Below, in pieces: positions 1 through 8,712 of a DNA stretch of 64,000 nucleotides (position 1 is its first letter; every line of letters starts with the position of its first letter). A program made the position numbers and the translations under genes. The notes beneath the pieces are model-generated. The model was not told the DNA's origin, searched no databases, and saw only the letters and a program-made list of their open reading frames with translations. The DNA comes from Gracilimonas sp965227785 (lineage in GTDB: Bacteria; Bacteroidota; Rhodothermia; Balneolales; Balneolaceae). The DNA lies in contig NZ_OZ245785.1 in the NCBI RefSeq assembly GCF_965227785.1, positions 620,001 through 684,000 of the forward strand, in the 5' to 3' direction.

Positions 1-1
1 G

Positions 2-1780
2 CACCGGAATTTAGGGGTATTCACAACACGTAAAGTCCCCCTATACCCTCTTTTTTGTCAATTGTTCGGCAAGGCTGATGGTTTTACAGGCGGGCGTGAC
101 CGTTCTTTCCATTTTGGTATTCCTGACCATAAAATTGTGGGGATGATTTCTCACCTCGCAGCCATGATGCCGGTAGCTGACGGGCTTGCTTTAGCCAAGA
201 AGTTAAAAGGGGAAGACGCCGTTGCTTTCTCTTTCTGTGGAGACGGAGCTACCAGCGAAGGTGACTTTCATGAAGCACTGAATTTAGCTGCCGTTTGGAA
301 GTTACCGGTTGTTTTCATTATTGAGAATAACGGTTATGGTCTCTCTACACCAACTTCTGAGCAATACGAGTGCGAAAAATTATCCGATCGGGCCAAAGGC
401 TACGGAATGCACGGTTTTCATATTGATGGAAATAATGTGTTTGAGGTAATGGAAACGGTGCAAAAAGCACGAACACTCGCCCTTAAAGGTGAACCCGTTA
501 TGATTGAAGCCCAAACCTTCCGGATGCGTGGACACGAGGAAGCCTCAGGAACACATTACGTTCCCGATATCCTGTTTGAAAACTGGGCAGATAAAGACCC
601 CATTCTGAGGGTAGAAAACTTTCTTAAAGAAGAAGGAATTGCTGACAAAAATGACTTCCAGAAGATCACCAAAGAGATTGACCAATCATTTAAAAAAGAC
701 CTGGACAAAGCTTTAAAAGCAGCTGATCCTGTTTTTGATGAGCAAAAGGAGTTGTCATCAGTTTATTCTCAGGAAGAACCCCTTGTTCCTAAAAGTTCTA
801 ATGGAATCACCTATGAAAAACGCTTTGTAGATGTCATTCAGTCGTCTTTATGGCAAGCCTTTAAGGAAGACAACTCGTTTCTAATTATGGGTCAGGATAT
901 TGCTGAATACGGCGGGGTCTTTAAAATTACAGAAGGCTTTTTAAAAGAATTTGGACAGGAACGTATTCGTAATACACCCATTATAGAATCAGGGGCATTA
1001 GGTGCTGCAATGGGGCTTGCTTTGGAGGGTTTCAAGCCGGTGGTGGAAATGCAGTTTGCTGATTTTATATCCTGTGGATTTAATCAAATTGTGAACAACA
1101 TTGCCAAAACACACTACCGATGGTCCCCCCCGCTTAACATAACCATTCGAGCTCCTCATGGTGGTGGAGTTGGTGCCGGCCCTTACCATTCCCAATCAGT
1201 GGAAGGATGGTTCATGCAAATTCCGGGATTAAAAGTGGTCGTTCCCGGAACTGTAGAAGATGCTCAGAATTTACTGTACAGCTCTCTGTATGATCCGAAC
1301 CCTGTGCTGTTTTTTGAGCATAAGAAACTCTACCGCAGCCTGAAGGCCGATGTGTCGGACAAAGCACAATACGAACCCCTTGGTAAAGCTAAAGTTCGCC
1401 GCGAAGGGACTGACATTTCTGTTATTACATATGGTATGGGCGTTCAATGGGCACTTTCCCTGGCTCAATCATATAACAAGAAAGGGATTTCCCTGGAAGT
1501 AGTTGATTTGCGAACCCTGCTGCCTTTGGATAAAGAAACCATCAGGGAAACCGTCCGGAAAACAGGGAAAGTTTTACTACTGCAAGAACCCTCTCTGACT
1601 ATGGGACCGGTAAGTGAAATCTCGGCCATCATTTCCGAAGATTGTTTTGAATGGCTGGATGCCCCGGTAATGCGCTGCGCATCATTAGATATGCCCATCC
1701 CCCACGACAAAGGCCTCGAAGATGGATTTATGGCAAACACAAAGCTGGAAGAAATGCTTAATAAGCTTGTTGAATACTAA
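2..1780 (+). CDS. 2-oxoacid dehydrogenase E1, fused alpha-beta subunits (5' end outside window)
   Basis: Thiamine-diphosphate E1 component of a branched-chain 2-oxoacid (or related) dehydrogenase complex, which decarboxylates 2-oxoacids and hands the acyl group to lipoyl-E2. The frame is open from base 2, and the residues before the TTG at 62 (HRNLGVFTTRK) are typical E1-alpha, so the gene starts upstream of the window. The alpha part shows the ThDP/Mg motif GDGATSEGDFHEAL followed by ENNGYGLSTP. The beta part starts near base 810 with YEKRFVDVIQSSLWQAF and carries GQDIAEYGGVFK, RNTPIIESGALGAAMG and APHGGG. Alpha-beta fusion in one chain is common in Bacteroidota. Substrate preference (branched-chain versus pyruvate) cannot be fixed from sequence alone. 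A small membrane-protein gene follows after 16 bases. Confidence 0.93.
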   Translation, partial: HRNLGVFTTRKVPLYPLFCQLFGKADGFTGGRDRSFHFGIPDHKIVGMISHLAAMMPVADGLALAKKLKGEDAVAFSFCGDGATSEGDFHEALNLAAVWKLPVVFIIENNGYGLSTPTSEQYECEKLSDRAKGYGMHGFHIDGNNVFEVMETVQKARTLALKGEPVMIEAQTFRMRGHEEASGTHYVPDILFENWADKDPILRVENFLKEEGIADKNDFQKITKEIDQSFKKDLDKALKAADPVFDEQKELSSVYSQEEPLVPKSSNGITYEKRFVDVIQSSLWQAFKEDNSFLIMGQDIAEYGGVFKITEGFLKEFGQERIRNTPIIESGALGAAMGLALEGFKPVVEMQFADFISCGFNQIVNNIAKTHYRWSPPLNITIRAPHGGGVGAGPYHSQSVEGWFMQIPGLKVVVPGTVEDAQNLLYSSLYDPNPVLFFEHKKLYRSLKADVSDKAQYEPLGKAKVRREGTDISVITYGMGVQWALSLAQSYNKKGISLEVVDLRTLLPLDKETIRETVRKTGKVLLLQEPSLTMGPVSEISAIISEDCFEWLDAPVMRCASLDMPIPHDKGLEDGFMANTKLEEMLNKLVEY

Positions 1781-1796
1781 CCTGTAATCCAACATT

Positions 1797-2279
1797 ATGG
1801 AGAATGCCAAAAGTATAGACCGACTTAATTACAGCTGGAATATTTTTCTTCACCAACAAGAGCTTATAAAATTAGCCGATAACAAAATCCGATACTTATT
1901 TCTGGTAAGCAGTGTGGCAGCTACTTTTATACTGACTGAGTCCAGAACACTCGAAACGATCAACATTTCCGAGATTTTGTTTATGGGGTCTTTTCTGCTT
2001 TTCCTGGCTTTTGCCTCTTTGACCATCAAACCCAGAAAAACTGCTTCCGGCGGAGTTGATGCCTCAAAGCTGATATATCATAAAGATATTATCTCAAGAC
2101 CAAACCGGGCAGCTTATGCAGGTGATTTTCTTGAGGCTTCGGATGAAGAATTGCAAAGCGACCTGCTTCATCAGATTTATGAGATTTCTTCTATTGCCAA
2201 CAAGAAATACCGGTACTACAATTATTCATTCTACACCCTTTGTGTGCAGATTGTTCTCTTCTTCGTGGTTCTTATTTAG
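1797..2279 (+). CDS. Small three-helix membrane protein resembling PycTM/DUF5706 (Pycsar effector-type) domain
   Basis: Protein of 160 residues with predicted membrane helices at about 32-50, 57-77 and 140-160. The layout resembles the PycTM (DUF5706) domain: LADNK just before helix 1, two adjacent helices, a soluble stretch with LIYHKDI, a Tyr, and DLLHQIYEISSIANKKYRYYN leading into the last helix. In Pycsar antiphage systems such proteins are the membrane-disrupting effectors activated by cCMP or cUMP, with a cyclase encoded next door. No cyclase is adjacent here: the neighbours are an E1 subunit 16 bases upstream and a convergent cation transporter overlapping by 8 bases. The family match is by eye. 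A housekeeping membrane role is equally possible. Confidence 0.55.
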   Translation: MENAKSIDRLNYSWNIFLHQQELIKLADNKIRYLFLVSSVAATFILTESRTLETINISEILFMGSFLLFLAFASLTIKPRKTASGGVDASKLIYHKDIISRPNRAAYAGDFLEASDEELQSDLLHQIYEISSIANKKYRYYNYSFYTLCVQIVLFFVVLI

Positions 2280-3180
2280 ATGGAGCCTCCGCTTCAATAA
2301 AAACCCGCTTCACCCTGGGATACATTTTTTTAATTGCCGCAGAAAGTTCGGCCGTACCAGCCTCAACCTGATCCGAGTTTAGGTCAGCTGCAAAATCAGC
2401 ATTAATGGTTACCAAGATGTACTGTGGACCCATATGCAGCGTCAACACCTCTTTCAGCTTATGGATGAAGTCCATATCATTTCCAAGCTTCTGAATTCCT
2501 TCAGTAATCTCAAGATCGGCACTCTCTCCGATCAAGAGCCCTTTGGTTTCGTGGGCCAGCCAAATTGCGGTTCCTCCTAAAATTACTCCGATGACAATAG
2601 ATGCAATTCCATCAAAAATGAGAATACCGGTCAGCTGAGACAACAATACCCCGACGAAAGCCACCATTAATCCCAGCATAGCAGCCGAGTCTTCAAACAA
2701 AACCACAAAAGTAGTCGGGTCTTTTTCTTTGCGCACGGCCTCATAATAACTCCGGTCCCCTTTGGCCTTATTAAACTCCTTCCAGGCAAAATACCAGGCG
2801 AAGGCTTCAAAAATCATGGCCAGCCCCAATACAATGTAATTCACCATGGGGTTGGAAATTTCATGAGGATCAGAAAGGCTGTGAATCCCTTCATAAATAG
2901 AAATACCGGAACCCACGGCAAAAATCATGATAGCCACCACAAAACTCCAAAAATAGACTTCCTTACCATGACCAAAAGGGAAATCGGCGTCAGCGGGTTT
3001 TTCGGCTTTCTTCAACCCCATTAACAACAGAATCTGATTTCCGGTATCCACCACCGAATGGATACCCTCCGACATCATGGCCGAACTGCCGGTAATTACA
3101 GCGGCAATAAATTTAGTGATTGATATTAATCCGTTACCGATTAGAGCGGCATATATTACTTTCTTTGATCCTGAGGCCAA
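2272..3180 (-). CDS. Cation diffusion facilitator (CDF) family transporter, ZnT9-like branch
   Basis: Inner-membrane divalent-metal/proton antiporter, probably exporting Zn or a related ion. It is 302 residues long, the usual CDF size, with several hydrophobic helices. HSVVDTGNQ (H41, D45) is the transport-site motif of the second helix, and FGHGKEVYFW follows it. The second half-site reads FEDSAAMLG (about 162-170), as in the ZnT9/SLC30A9-like branch rather than the canonical HxxxD. A soluble C-terminal domain of about 90 residues ends the protein. The start is TTG at 3180, the first start after an in-frame stop. The gene converges on the PycTM-like gene with an 8-base overlap. Metal specificity is not predictable here. 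Confidence 0.9.
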   Translation of the reverse strand: MASGSKKVIYAALIGNGLISITKFIAAVITGSSAMMSEGIHSVVDTGNQILLLMGLKKAEKPADADFPFGHGKEVYFWSFVVAIMIFAVGSGISIYEGIHSLSDPHEISNPMVNYIVLGLAMIFEAFAWYFAWKEFNKAKGDRSYYEAVRKEKDPTTFVVLFEDSAAMLGLMVAFVGVLLSQLTGILIFDGIASIVIGVILGGTAIWLAHETKGLLIGESADLEITEGIQKLGNDMDFIHKLKEVLTLHMGPQYILVTINADFAADLNSDQVEAGTAELSAAIKKMYPRVKRVFIEAEAPSK

Positions 3181-3256
3181 GGGGGTTTTATTTTATGAAT
3201 ATTCGAATCAAAGAAAAGCGATTCTAAACAGACATGCACCCGTAAATCTGAGAAAC

Positions 3257-4993
3257 TTACTCTTTAACCAAAACCGGATAAGTGTAGGGATTTCCTAAAT
3301 ATGGCTGTTTGGATAACATATATCCTGGGTTTACAAAAACGTTAAATCGTACACTATCTTGCTGAGGTTGCGGAAAGGTTATTACATACTTCACCCCATC
3401 TTCAAAATCTTCTTTACGCGAGGTTATTTTTATGTTAGATGGTTGGATGAAGTGTTCAAAAAAAGAGGTGATGGTACGAACCTTTATATCAGAAATCCCT
3501 TTCCGGGAAAATGGAGTCAGGTAGAAGTGATCGGCTGTGGCAGTATCGGAGTTGGCAAGGTCCCATCGAATAATCAAGTCTTCGGGCTGAAGCCACACTT
3601 TCGGAGGAGTTTCGTATTGAGTAACGATTGTTATCCATTCATTTTTAGAATGCCCGTTATTCATTTCTAACGTAGCTATCCATTTGTCTTGTTCTTCACG
3701 AATCGAAAACCGTACATTTACCGTCTTCTTCTCATATCCGGAGGTTATGGAAGGTGAACTCCGGTCAGTCTTAAGCAGCTCATCCAGATCAGCCCGGGTT
3801 TTGGAAATAAAGGGTTCGATTTCAGCTACAAAGTGCTGAACATAGCTATTGCCAGAGAACATTGGAGCTTTAAGTTGCTTAATATGATACTCCATAGAGT
3901 CCAGCGTATTGTACAACCGAGCTTCATCTAATGGTTTCCCGGGAGTATAAACCGGCGTAAATACATTATCCGTCCACCCGTAATCGGAATATACTTTCAC
4001 GATTTGCATCATATGAGAAACAGCTTTTTCTCCGGCTAAATTACTCACAGCTTTATATAAAGCACTATCAGGATCATAAGCAGCAGGATCTTTTCCATAT
4101 TCAGCTACCGTAAATAAAGGAATCATACTTGAATAAGGCCGATCCATAGGGTTGGCAATAATGCCCTCGGCTACTTTTGGTAAGTTTGAACTTCTTCCCA
4201 CCAATGGCCCAAGAATGGGACGCCAGCCCTCAAAATCATTCACTGGAAAATTATCCCATATAAGAGGCTTCCGTTGTATGATTTTTTGCCAATCCCTTGT
4301 CTCTGATTCCGTTATCTGTGCTATGGCTACATCTTCTCCGGTCCAGAATAGTGAAATCTCCGAGGGAACAGTTTCCCCTAATTGTTCAATGTAGTCCCTG
4401 CTGCCCCAGGCAGAAGTATAGGTAGTAGGACACACAACAAATTCAATATTCTGTTCTTTTAGTTTATTCCAGAACCGTTTAATCAGATCGGCATGAGCTA
4501 CAGCCAGGTTTTCATATTGTTCCTTATCAGCTGTATGTCTAAGGTGTTGAGGTACATCGTCCAGAAAAAGAGCAAAATGTTCCACACCCAGGTCAACCAT
4601 AGCCTCTATTTTATTATTCAAAGCAGCAAAATCAGCCGAATCAGAATACACTATATCCAGGCCGGGACTAATCGCAAAAAACAGGTCTACTCCCGATTCC
4701 TTACTCACTGCGATCAATTCACTAAACTCTTCAAGCTTTTCTCCGGCATATGGCTCACGCCATTTGGCCCGATGGTATGGATCGTCCTTTGGAGCGTAGA
4801 AATAGGTATTCATACCAACATCTCCCATAAAACGTACCATGTCGAGTCGTGATTCATGAGTCCAGGGAGTTCCATAAAAACCTTCCACTACCCCGATCTT
4901 TTCAAAGCGCTGAGTTGAATTGGAACATGAAATTATAAAAAACACACTGAGAAAAAGTATAAAGCCTGCACGGAGAGGAAAATTCGTACACAT
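3257..4993 (-). CDS. GH84 beta-N-acetylglucosaminidase (O-GlcNAcase-like) lipoprotein
   Basis: Glycoside hydrolase of family 84, which removes beta-linked N-acetylglucosamine by substrate-assisted catalysis. The N-terminus is a lipoprotein signal with lipobox IISC (Cys23), so the enzyme is membrane-anchored and exported. Family signatures are clear: GVVEGFYGTPW (35-44), MNTYFYAPKDDPYHRAKWR (61-79) and the catalytic pair in FALFLDDVPQ (D145, D146). The C-terminal third, from about residue 400, is not typical catalytic domain and may be a helical plus beta-sandwich accessory region. Length is 578 residues. It stands alone, with no sugar transporter or SusCD pair nearby. Likely role is scavenging GlcNAc from glycans or peptidoglycan-derived material. 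Confidence 0.92.
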   Translation of the reverse strand: MCTNFPLRAGFILFLSVFFIISCSNSTQRFEKIGVVEGFYGTPWTHESRLDMVRFMGDVGMNTYFYAPKDDPYHRAKWREPYAGEKLEEFSELIAVSKESGVDLFFAISPGLDIVYSDSADFAALNNKIEAMVDLGVEHFALFLDDVPQHLRHTADKEQYENLAVAHADLIKRFWNKLKEQNIEFVVCPTTYTSAWGSRDYIEQLGETVPSEISLFWTGEDVAIAQITESETRDWQKIIQRKPLIWDNFPVNDFEGWRPILGPLVGRSSNLPKVAEGIIANPMDRPYSSMIPLFTVAEYGKDPAAYDPDSALYKAVSNLAGEKAVSHMMQIVKVYSDYGWTDNVFTPVYTPGKPLDEARLYNTLDSMEYHIKQLKAPMFSGNSYVQHFVAEIEPFISKTRADLDELLKTDRSSPSITSGYEKKTVNVRFSIREEQDKWIATLEMNNGHSKNEWITIVTQYETPPKVWLQPEDLIIRWDLANSDTATADHFYLTPFSRKGISDIKVRTITSFFEHFIQPSNIKITSRKEDFEDGVKYVITFPQPQQDSVRFNVFVNPGYMLSKQPYLGNPYTYPVLVKE

Positions 4994-5227
4994 ATTTAAA
5001 AACAGTTATGGGGTAATATTTAATTCTCTGAATGCTAAGAAAAAAATATGTTAACTACCTGATCTGCAAGAGATTGAGTATGATGTTTTAATTATTTTAA
5101 ACACAGAAAAATAAAAGAATAGTGATTTCAGCTGGCAGAGTTTGACATTTCATGCACCCCTTCAGCCGATGGGATTATTTTCTGTGAATTGATATCTTAG
5201 TAATGATTTAAGAAATATCCTGTTGTT

Positions 5228-5842
5228 ATGAAGAGTCTTATTATTCCGTTTCTTTTTCTACTTTTGCTCCCCGAAGTAACCGTAGCCCAGTATAACCCAC
5301 TTACTGAAGAGAATCCCAGTATCTCACAAATTCCCACGCCACCTTCTGAGGATGTAATCTATTTTAAACCCAAGAGTGAAAAAACAGCAAAAATGCTAAC
5401 TGTTGCTGTTCCATCAGCTGCGATCTTGATTGGTTCTGTTTTCAGGAAATCAGATTTTGGCTTTACCATGATTGCAACCGGAGTTGTTTTTGGCCCTTCA
5501 GCGGGAAATGTATATGCTGAAAACTTTGAGTCTGTTGTTAAAGGTATTAGCCTCCGTGCTGGTGGGGTTGGCTTGATGGCTGTAGGTGTATATGTAGGAC
5601 TTTTCGAATTTATGTTTGCCGCCCATTTCAAAGATGGAGAGCGTAGCATGGGGTTTTGGCCTAAAGCCCTGATTTTTGGAGGAGCAGGAGCTATTCTATA
5701 CAGCTGGGTATTCGATTATTTCAAATCAGCAGAAAATGTACGGGAATACAACGGTGAATATGAAAAGCCTTTTCTCACCTTAAGCCCCACCTATTTCCCA
5801 AAAGAAAAAGCTCCGGGAATAAGCGTATCCCTGAGCTTTTAA
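5228..5842 (+). CDS. Exported/membrane protein of unknown function
   Basis: Not recognised. The protein has 204 residues with a clear Sec signal peptide (cut after about residue 20, TVAQ). A Pro-rich stretch follows, then three hydrophobic segments at about 57-67, 75-92 and 105-130, and one near 142-160. The C-terminus ends in alternating hydrophobic residues and a final Phe (VSLSF), which resembles the last strand of an outer-membrane protein, though the rest is helical. Its stop codon abuts the stop codon of the convergent anti-sigma-like gene. Function unknown. Confidence 0.75.
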   Translation: MKSLIIPFLFLLLLPEVTVAQYNPLTEENPSISQIPTPPSEDVIYFKPKSEKTAKMLTVAVPSAAILIGSVFRKSDFGFTMIATGVVFGPSAGNVYAENFESVVKGISLRAGGVGLMAVGVYVGLFEFMFAAHFKDGERSMGFWPKALIFGGAGAILYSWVFDYFKSAENVREYNGEYEKPFLTLSPTYFPKEKAPGISVSLSF

Positions 5843-6079
5843 TTAACTGATTTTCTTCATCAGCTTTTCTACAAAATCATCGCTTGCTTTCACTTCTCTG
5901 AATTGTGAAAGCAGCTTCTTCCCTTCTTTTGCAGAAAATGCCAGTTCACGAAGGTCATCATCATGAACCAGCACTTCTTCAAAAGATGCTCTCTCAACCG
6001 AGCCCATTTCATCGTCTACGTAATCGATGATGAAATCTTCTATAACCGGATGGTATTCTTTGTCTAAAAATTTATCCAT
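5843..6079 (-). CDS. Small putative anti-sigma factor downstream of ECF sigma gene
   Basis: Acidic cytoplasmic protein of 78 residues encoded 43 bases downstream of an ECF sigma factor on the same strand. The segment IIDYVDDEMGSVERASFEEVLVHD resembles the N-terminal sigma-binding helices of zf-HC2/RseA-type anti-sigma factors (a phrase like 'DYLDGEL...E...E.HL..C..C'). The zinc His/Cys ligands are absent and there is no membrane segment, so if it is an anti-sigma factor it is soluble and zinc-free. The assignment rests on gene order and this weak similarity. A 9-bp hairpin ends exactly at its start codon. Confidence 0.55.
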   Translation of the reverse strand: MDKFLDKEYHPVIEDFIIDYVDDEMGSVERASFEEVLVHDDDLRELAFSAKEGKKLLSQFREVKASDDFVEKLMKKIS

Positions 6080-6114
6080 AAGGGGAGTTTGCTAAATGAG
6101 TCTTCACTCCCCTT
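6080..6114 (-). promoter_or_regulatory. Intercistronic hairpin abutting the anti-sigma start codon
   Basis: AAGGGGAGT (6080-6088) is a perfect reverse complement of ACTCCCCTT (6106-6114), with a 17-base loop. On the transcript the second arm ends at the base before the AUG at 6079, and no U-tract follows. It therefore looks more like a translational control or RNA-processing element than a terminator. Confidence 0.5.
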
Positions 6115-6122
6115 TAATTTAG

Positions 6123-6737
6123 TTATGCAGCATTTGTTCCCAACTGCACATAATCTTTTATCAGCGCCTGGATTTGAGCCCTTCCACGGTTAATGCGCGA
6201 CTTCACAGTACCCATAGGGATGTCCGTGATATCAGAGATTTCCTCATAGGAAAGTTGCTGAAGATCTCTGAGGATAATTACTTCGCGGAAATCTTCCGGC
6301 AATTCCATCAGGGCTTTCTCCAGCTGCTCCATGCATAATTTCTCATGAAGAGCATCATCCTGAAGGATAGTAGCATCCTCCAGGAGAAGCTCTCGATCAT
6401 CGGGGTCAGATTCGTCTTTGTGAATTGACACCTTATACATTCGTTGCTTCTTTTTATACAGACTCTTGGCAAGGTTCAGTGCTATGGTATACATCCATGT
6501 AGAAAATTTGGCGATACGCTCGTAAGAATGCTTGCTTTTATGAACTCTTAGAAATGTTTCCTGCACCAGGTCTTCACAATCCTGATGGTTATGAGTGTAG
6601 CGATACAAAAAGTTATGAAGACGATCCTGATACCGGTAAACTAATTCGTTGAATGCCAACTCTTTTCCATTCTGAAAATATTCCATTAAATCTTCGTCGT
6701 CATAGTTCTTGACCGATGCTGCTTGAAACGCTTTCAT
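6123..6737 (-). CDS. RNA polymerase sigma-70 factor, ECF (sigma-E-like) subfamily
   Basis: Alternative sigma factor that redirects RNA polymerase to a small regulon. Region 2 is visible as YRYTHNHQDCEDLVQETFLRV followed by FSTWMYTIALNLAKSLYKKK. Region 4 is visible as ALMELPEDFREVIILRD, then LSYEEISDITDIPMGTVKSR, a helix-turn-helix. Length is 204 residues from the ATG at 6737, which is preferred over the TTG five codons upstream. There is no C-terminal extension. The downstream small protein is probably its antagonist. The regulon and the inducing signal cannot be read from this window. Confidence 0.93.
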   Translation of the reverse strand: MKAFQAASVKNYDDEDLMEYFQNGKELAFNELVYRYQDRLHNFLYRYTHNHQDCEDLVQETFLRVHKSKHSYERIAKFSTWMYTIALNLAKSLYKKKQRMYKVSIHKDESDPDDRELLLEDATILQDDALHEKLCMEQLEKALMELPEDFREVIILRDLQQLSYEEISDITDIPMGTVKSRINRGRAQIQALIKDYVQLGTNAA

Positions 6738-6787
6738 TAGTAAACTCCACAATTTTAGTTTCGATTCTTATGATGAGCGAATCGATA

Positions 6788-7855
6788 CTACCCGATGATT
6801 CGCTTGACCAGGAAGAATAAAATCGAAGTGGAGTCTAATGTGCTGAAGCCTTTGATGGAGCGATCTGCATCCAGTAAGGCTTCAAATATCCGGGGCATAT
6901 CGCTGTAGCGAAAAGCTGAGGCATCTTCCCAGAGTTTGTTAAAGTACCAGCTGCTGCCGATGCCTAACTCGCTCTGGATCTGATTTTTAGCAAACCCCTT
7001 TTCAGAGAGCCTCAAAATCTGCCAGATATTTACAAACACACTGTTAAAGAACCCCACGAGACGAATTAATTCTCCCGTGTCTGATTTAGTGTGTTGCAAC
7101 ATCTGTTCCGAGATATAAAGCGATTGTTCCAGATTTCGCTTAACAATGGCCTCTTTGAGCTCTATGGCCGTAAATTCGCGATATGAGCCGATTATTTTTT
7201 TTACATCGGCCTCTGAAACGGTATCAGAAGTGTCCACAAAAGTGCACACTTTATCTATTTCAGTGGACAGTAACTGCAGGTTATTACCCACAAACTGAGA
7301 CAACAACTGGGCTGCTGCAGGCTCAATTTCTTTGGAATGATGACTTCGAACCCAATCAATCACCCAATCCGGGATCAGGTAATCGGCCATGCGTTCAAAT
7401 TCATGGAACCCAACTTTCTTATCCTTTTTCAGAGCCTTACCAATGTTGGTATTGCCTGCCGGTTTCTTGGTATCAAAACAAACCAGGATGGTGGAGGGGT
7501 TGGTCTGTTCGATGTAAGAGATAAAGTCATTAATATGCCCAGCCGGAGATCCGTCTTCACTTCCACCCTTACTTAGCTGAAGGAAGTTGCGGATAATGAG
7601 CACTCTTCGTTCCGCCATCATCGGGAAGCTGCGGGCAATGGATAGCGCTTGTGCCGGCGTTACTTCCTGCCCGTATAACAAATCGAAGTTAAAATCTTTT
7701 TGCTCGGGCGGAATGATTTTCGAGAACCGTTCCAGCAGTTGATCCAAATAAAAATCCTCTTCCCCGTAGAGATAGTAGATGGGTTTTAGGTTACCGGAGT
7801 TAATTTCTCCAACTACCTGCTGATAAATCTGGTTGCTGTTTGGTTTTCGTGCCAT
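6788..7855 (-). CDS. holA: DNA polymerase III subunit delta
   Basis: Clamp-loader delta subunit, which opens the beta sliding clamp. Motifs typical of HolA are present: KPIYYLYGEEDFYLDQ near the N-terminus, FPMMAERRVLIIRNF (the Walker-like but non-hydrolytic region) and LVCFDTKKP. A helical collar-type domain follows. The start is taken as the ATG at 7855 (MARKPNSNQ), because the extra 26 residues from the upstream start are not family-like. Length is 355 residues, normal for HolA. It is 50 bases upstream of the sigma-factor gene and on the same strand. Confidence 0.88.
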   Translation of the reverse strand: MARKPNSNQIYQQVVGEINSGNLKPIYYLYGEEDFYLDQLLERFSKIIPPEQKDFNFDLLYGQEVTPAQALSIARSFPMMAERRVLIIRNFLQLSKGGSEDGSPAGHINDFISYIEQTNPSTILVCFDTKKPAGNTNIGKALKKDKKVGFHEFERMADYLIPDWVIDWVRSHHSKEIEPAAAQLLSQFVGNNLQLLSTEIDKVCTFVDTSDTVSEADVKKIIGSYREFTAIELKEAIVKRNLEQSLYISEQMLQHTKSDTGELIRLVGFFNSVFVNIWQILRLSEKGFAKNQIQSELGIGSSWYFNKLWEDASAFRYSDMPRIFEALLDADRSIKGFSTLDSTSILFFLVKRIIG

Positions 7856-8112
7856 CGCGGTGGAAATTCCAAATAACATGCACCAAATTCCATTCTGTTT
7901 TGGAGTTTTTTTGGTGGTAGCAGCTTTATTCAAACATCAGTTAATGGAACACGGATAAAAGGGATGCTGCGGATTTATTATTGATTGCTTCTTCGATTTT
8001 TAACACAAAATCATGACTATCAAATTGATGTTTTCTTGTGATGAAAGAACCTCTAAGCGTACATCAGACCCTGGAGCGTTCTCCTGTTTATTGAACCAAA
8101 AACTTAATTGAA

Positions 8113-8143
8113 TTGCGGGAACATTTATCTTAGTGTATAGTTG
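8113..8143 (+). promoter_or_regulatory. Candidate Bacteroidota-type promoter for the bactofilin genes
   Basis: TTG (8113-8115), a 20-base spacer, then TATAGTTG (8136-8143), one base off the TAnnTTTG -7 consensus. Transcription would start about 5 bases before the ATG at 8155, giving a nearly leaderless message. The rest of the 299-base gap 7856-8154 holds no other feature that I can see. Confidence 0.4.
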
Positions 8144-8154
8144 GAAGTCATACT

Positions 8155-8622
8155 ATGCTTAAGAGAAAATCTACCCCCGTGAAAAATACATCGAACAGTA
8201 ATTCGAATTCCAGAAGCGGTTCTTCCCCTTCCATCACTTATATAACAAAATCCACCGAAATAACGGCGGATATGTTCTGTGAAGATGACGTCCGGATTGC
8301 AGGAACTGTGGATGGAAAAATTGAATCGAAAAAGAAGGTAATGCTTACCGAATCAGGCAAAGTGAATGGCAGCATTCAATCCCCTGATGCCGACATTTCC
8401 GGTTCTGTATCAGGAGATGTAAAAGCCTCAGAATCTCTGGTCCTTCGGGCATCAGCTATTATAGATGGAAAAATTTTTACCAAAAAGCTGACTATCGAAA
8501 ACGGTGCGCAAGTAAAAGGCGCTTTCCAGGTTGGCCCAAATGTTTCCTTTCCTACCGGTGGTTCACAAACTGTTAAAAAAACCATGGCTGGCGATAAGAA
8601 GAAAGAAGAAACCGACAATTAG
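8155..8622 (+). CDS. Bactofilin (polymer-forming cytoskeletal protein)
   Basis: Bactofilins self-assemble without nucleotide into filaments that scaffold cell-shape and envelope enzymes. The central part (about 35-130) is the right-handed beta-helix of short repeats with regularly spaced Val, Gly and Ile: CEDDVRIAGTVDGKIESKKK, then GKVNGSIQSPDADISGSVSGD, then IIDGKIFTKKLTIENGAQVKG. The tails are short, Ser/Asn-rich at the N-terminus and Lys-rich at the C-terminus. Length is 155 residues, typical. A second, longer bactofilin gene follows 90 bases downstream on the same strand. Confidence 0.93.
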   Translation: MLKRKSTPVKNTSNSNSNSRSGSSPSITYITKSTEITADMFCEDDVRIAGTVDGKIESKKKVMLTESGKVNGSIQSPDADISGSVSGDVKASESLVLRASAIIDGKIFTKKLTIENGAQVKGAFQVGPNVSFPTGGSQTVKKTMAGDKKKEETDN

Positions 8623-8712
8623 TCTCATCTGATTTTTTTGTATTCGATCTAAATAAATTGATCTGTATTCAATATTTTAAGGATTCGATCAAGGTTAACT
8701 AATTGGTATTTC

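Noticed and set aside
1797..2279. A complete Pycsar antiphage operon
   Set aside because: Only the effector-like protein is present; no cyclase gene is adjacent.
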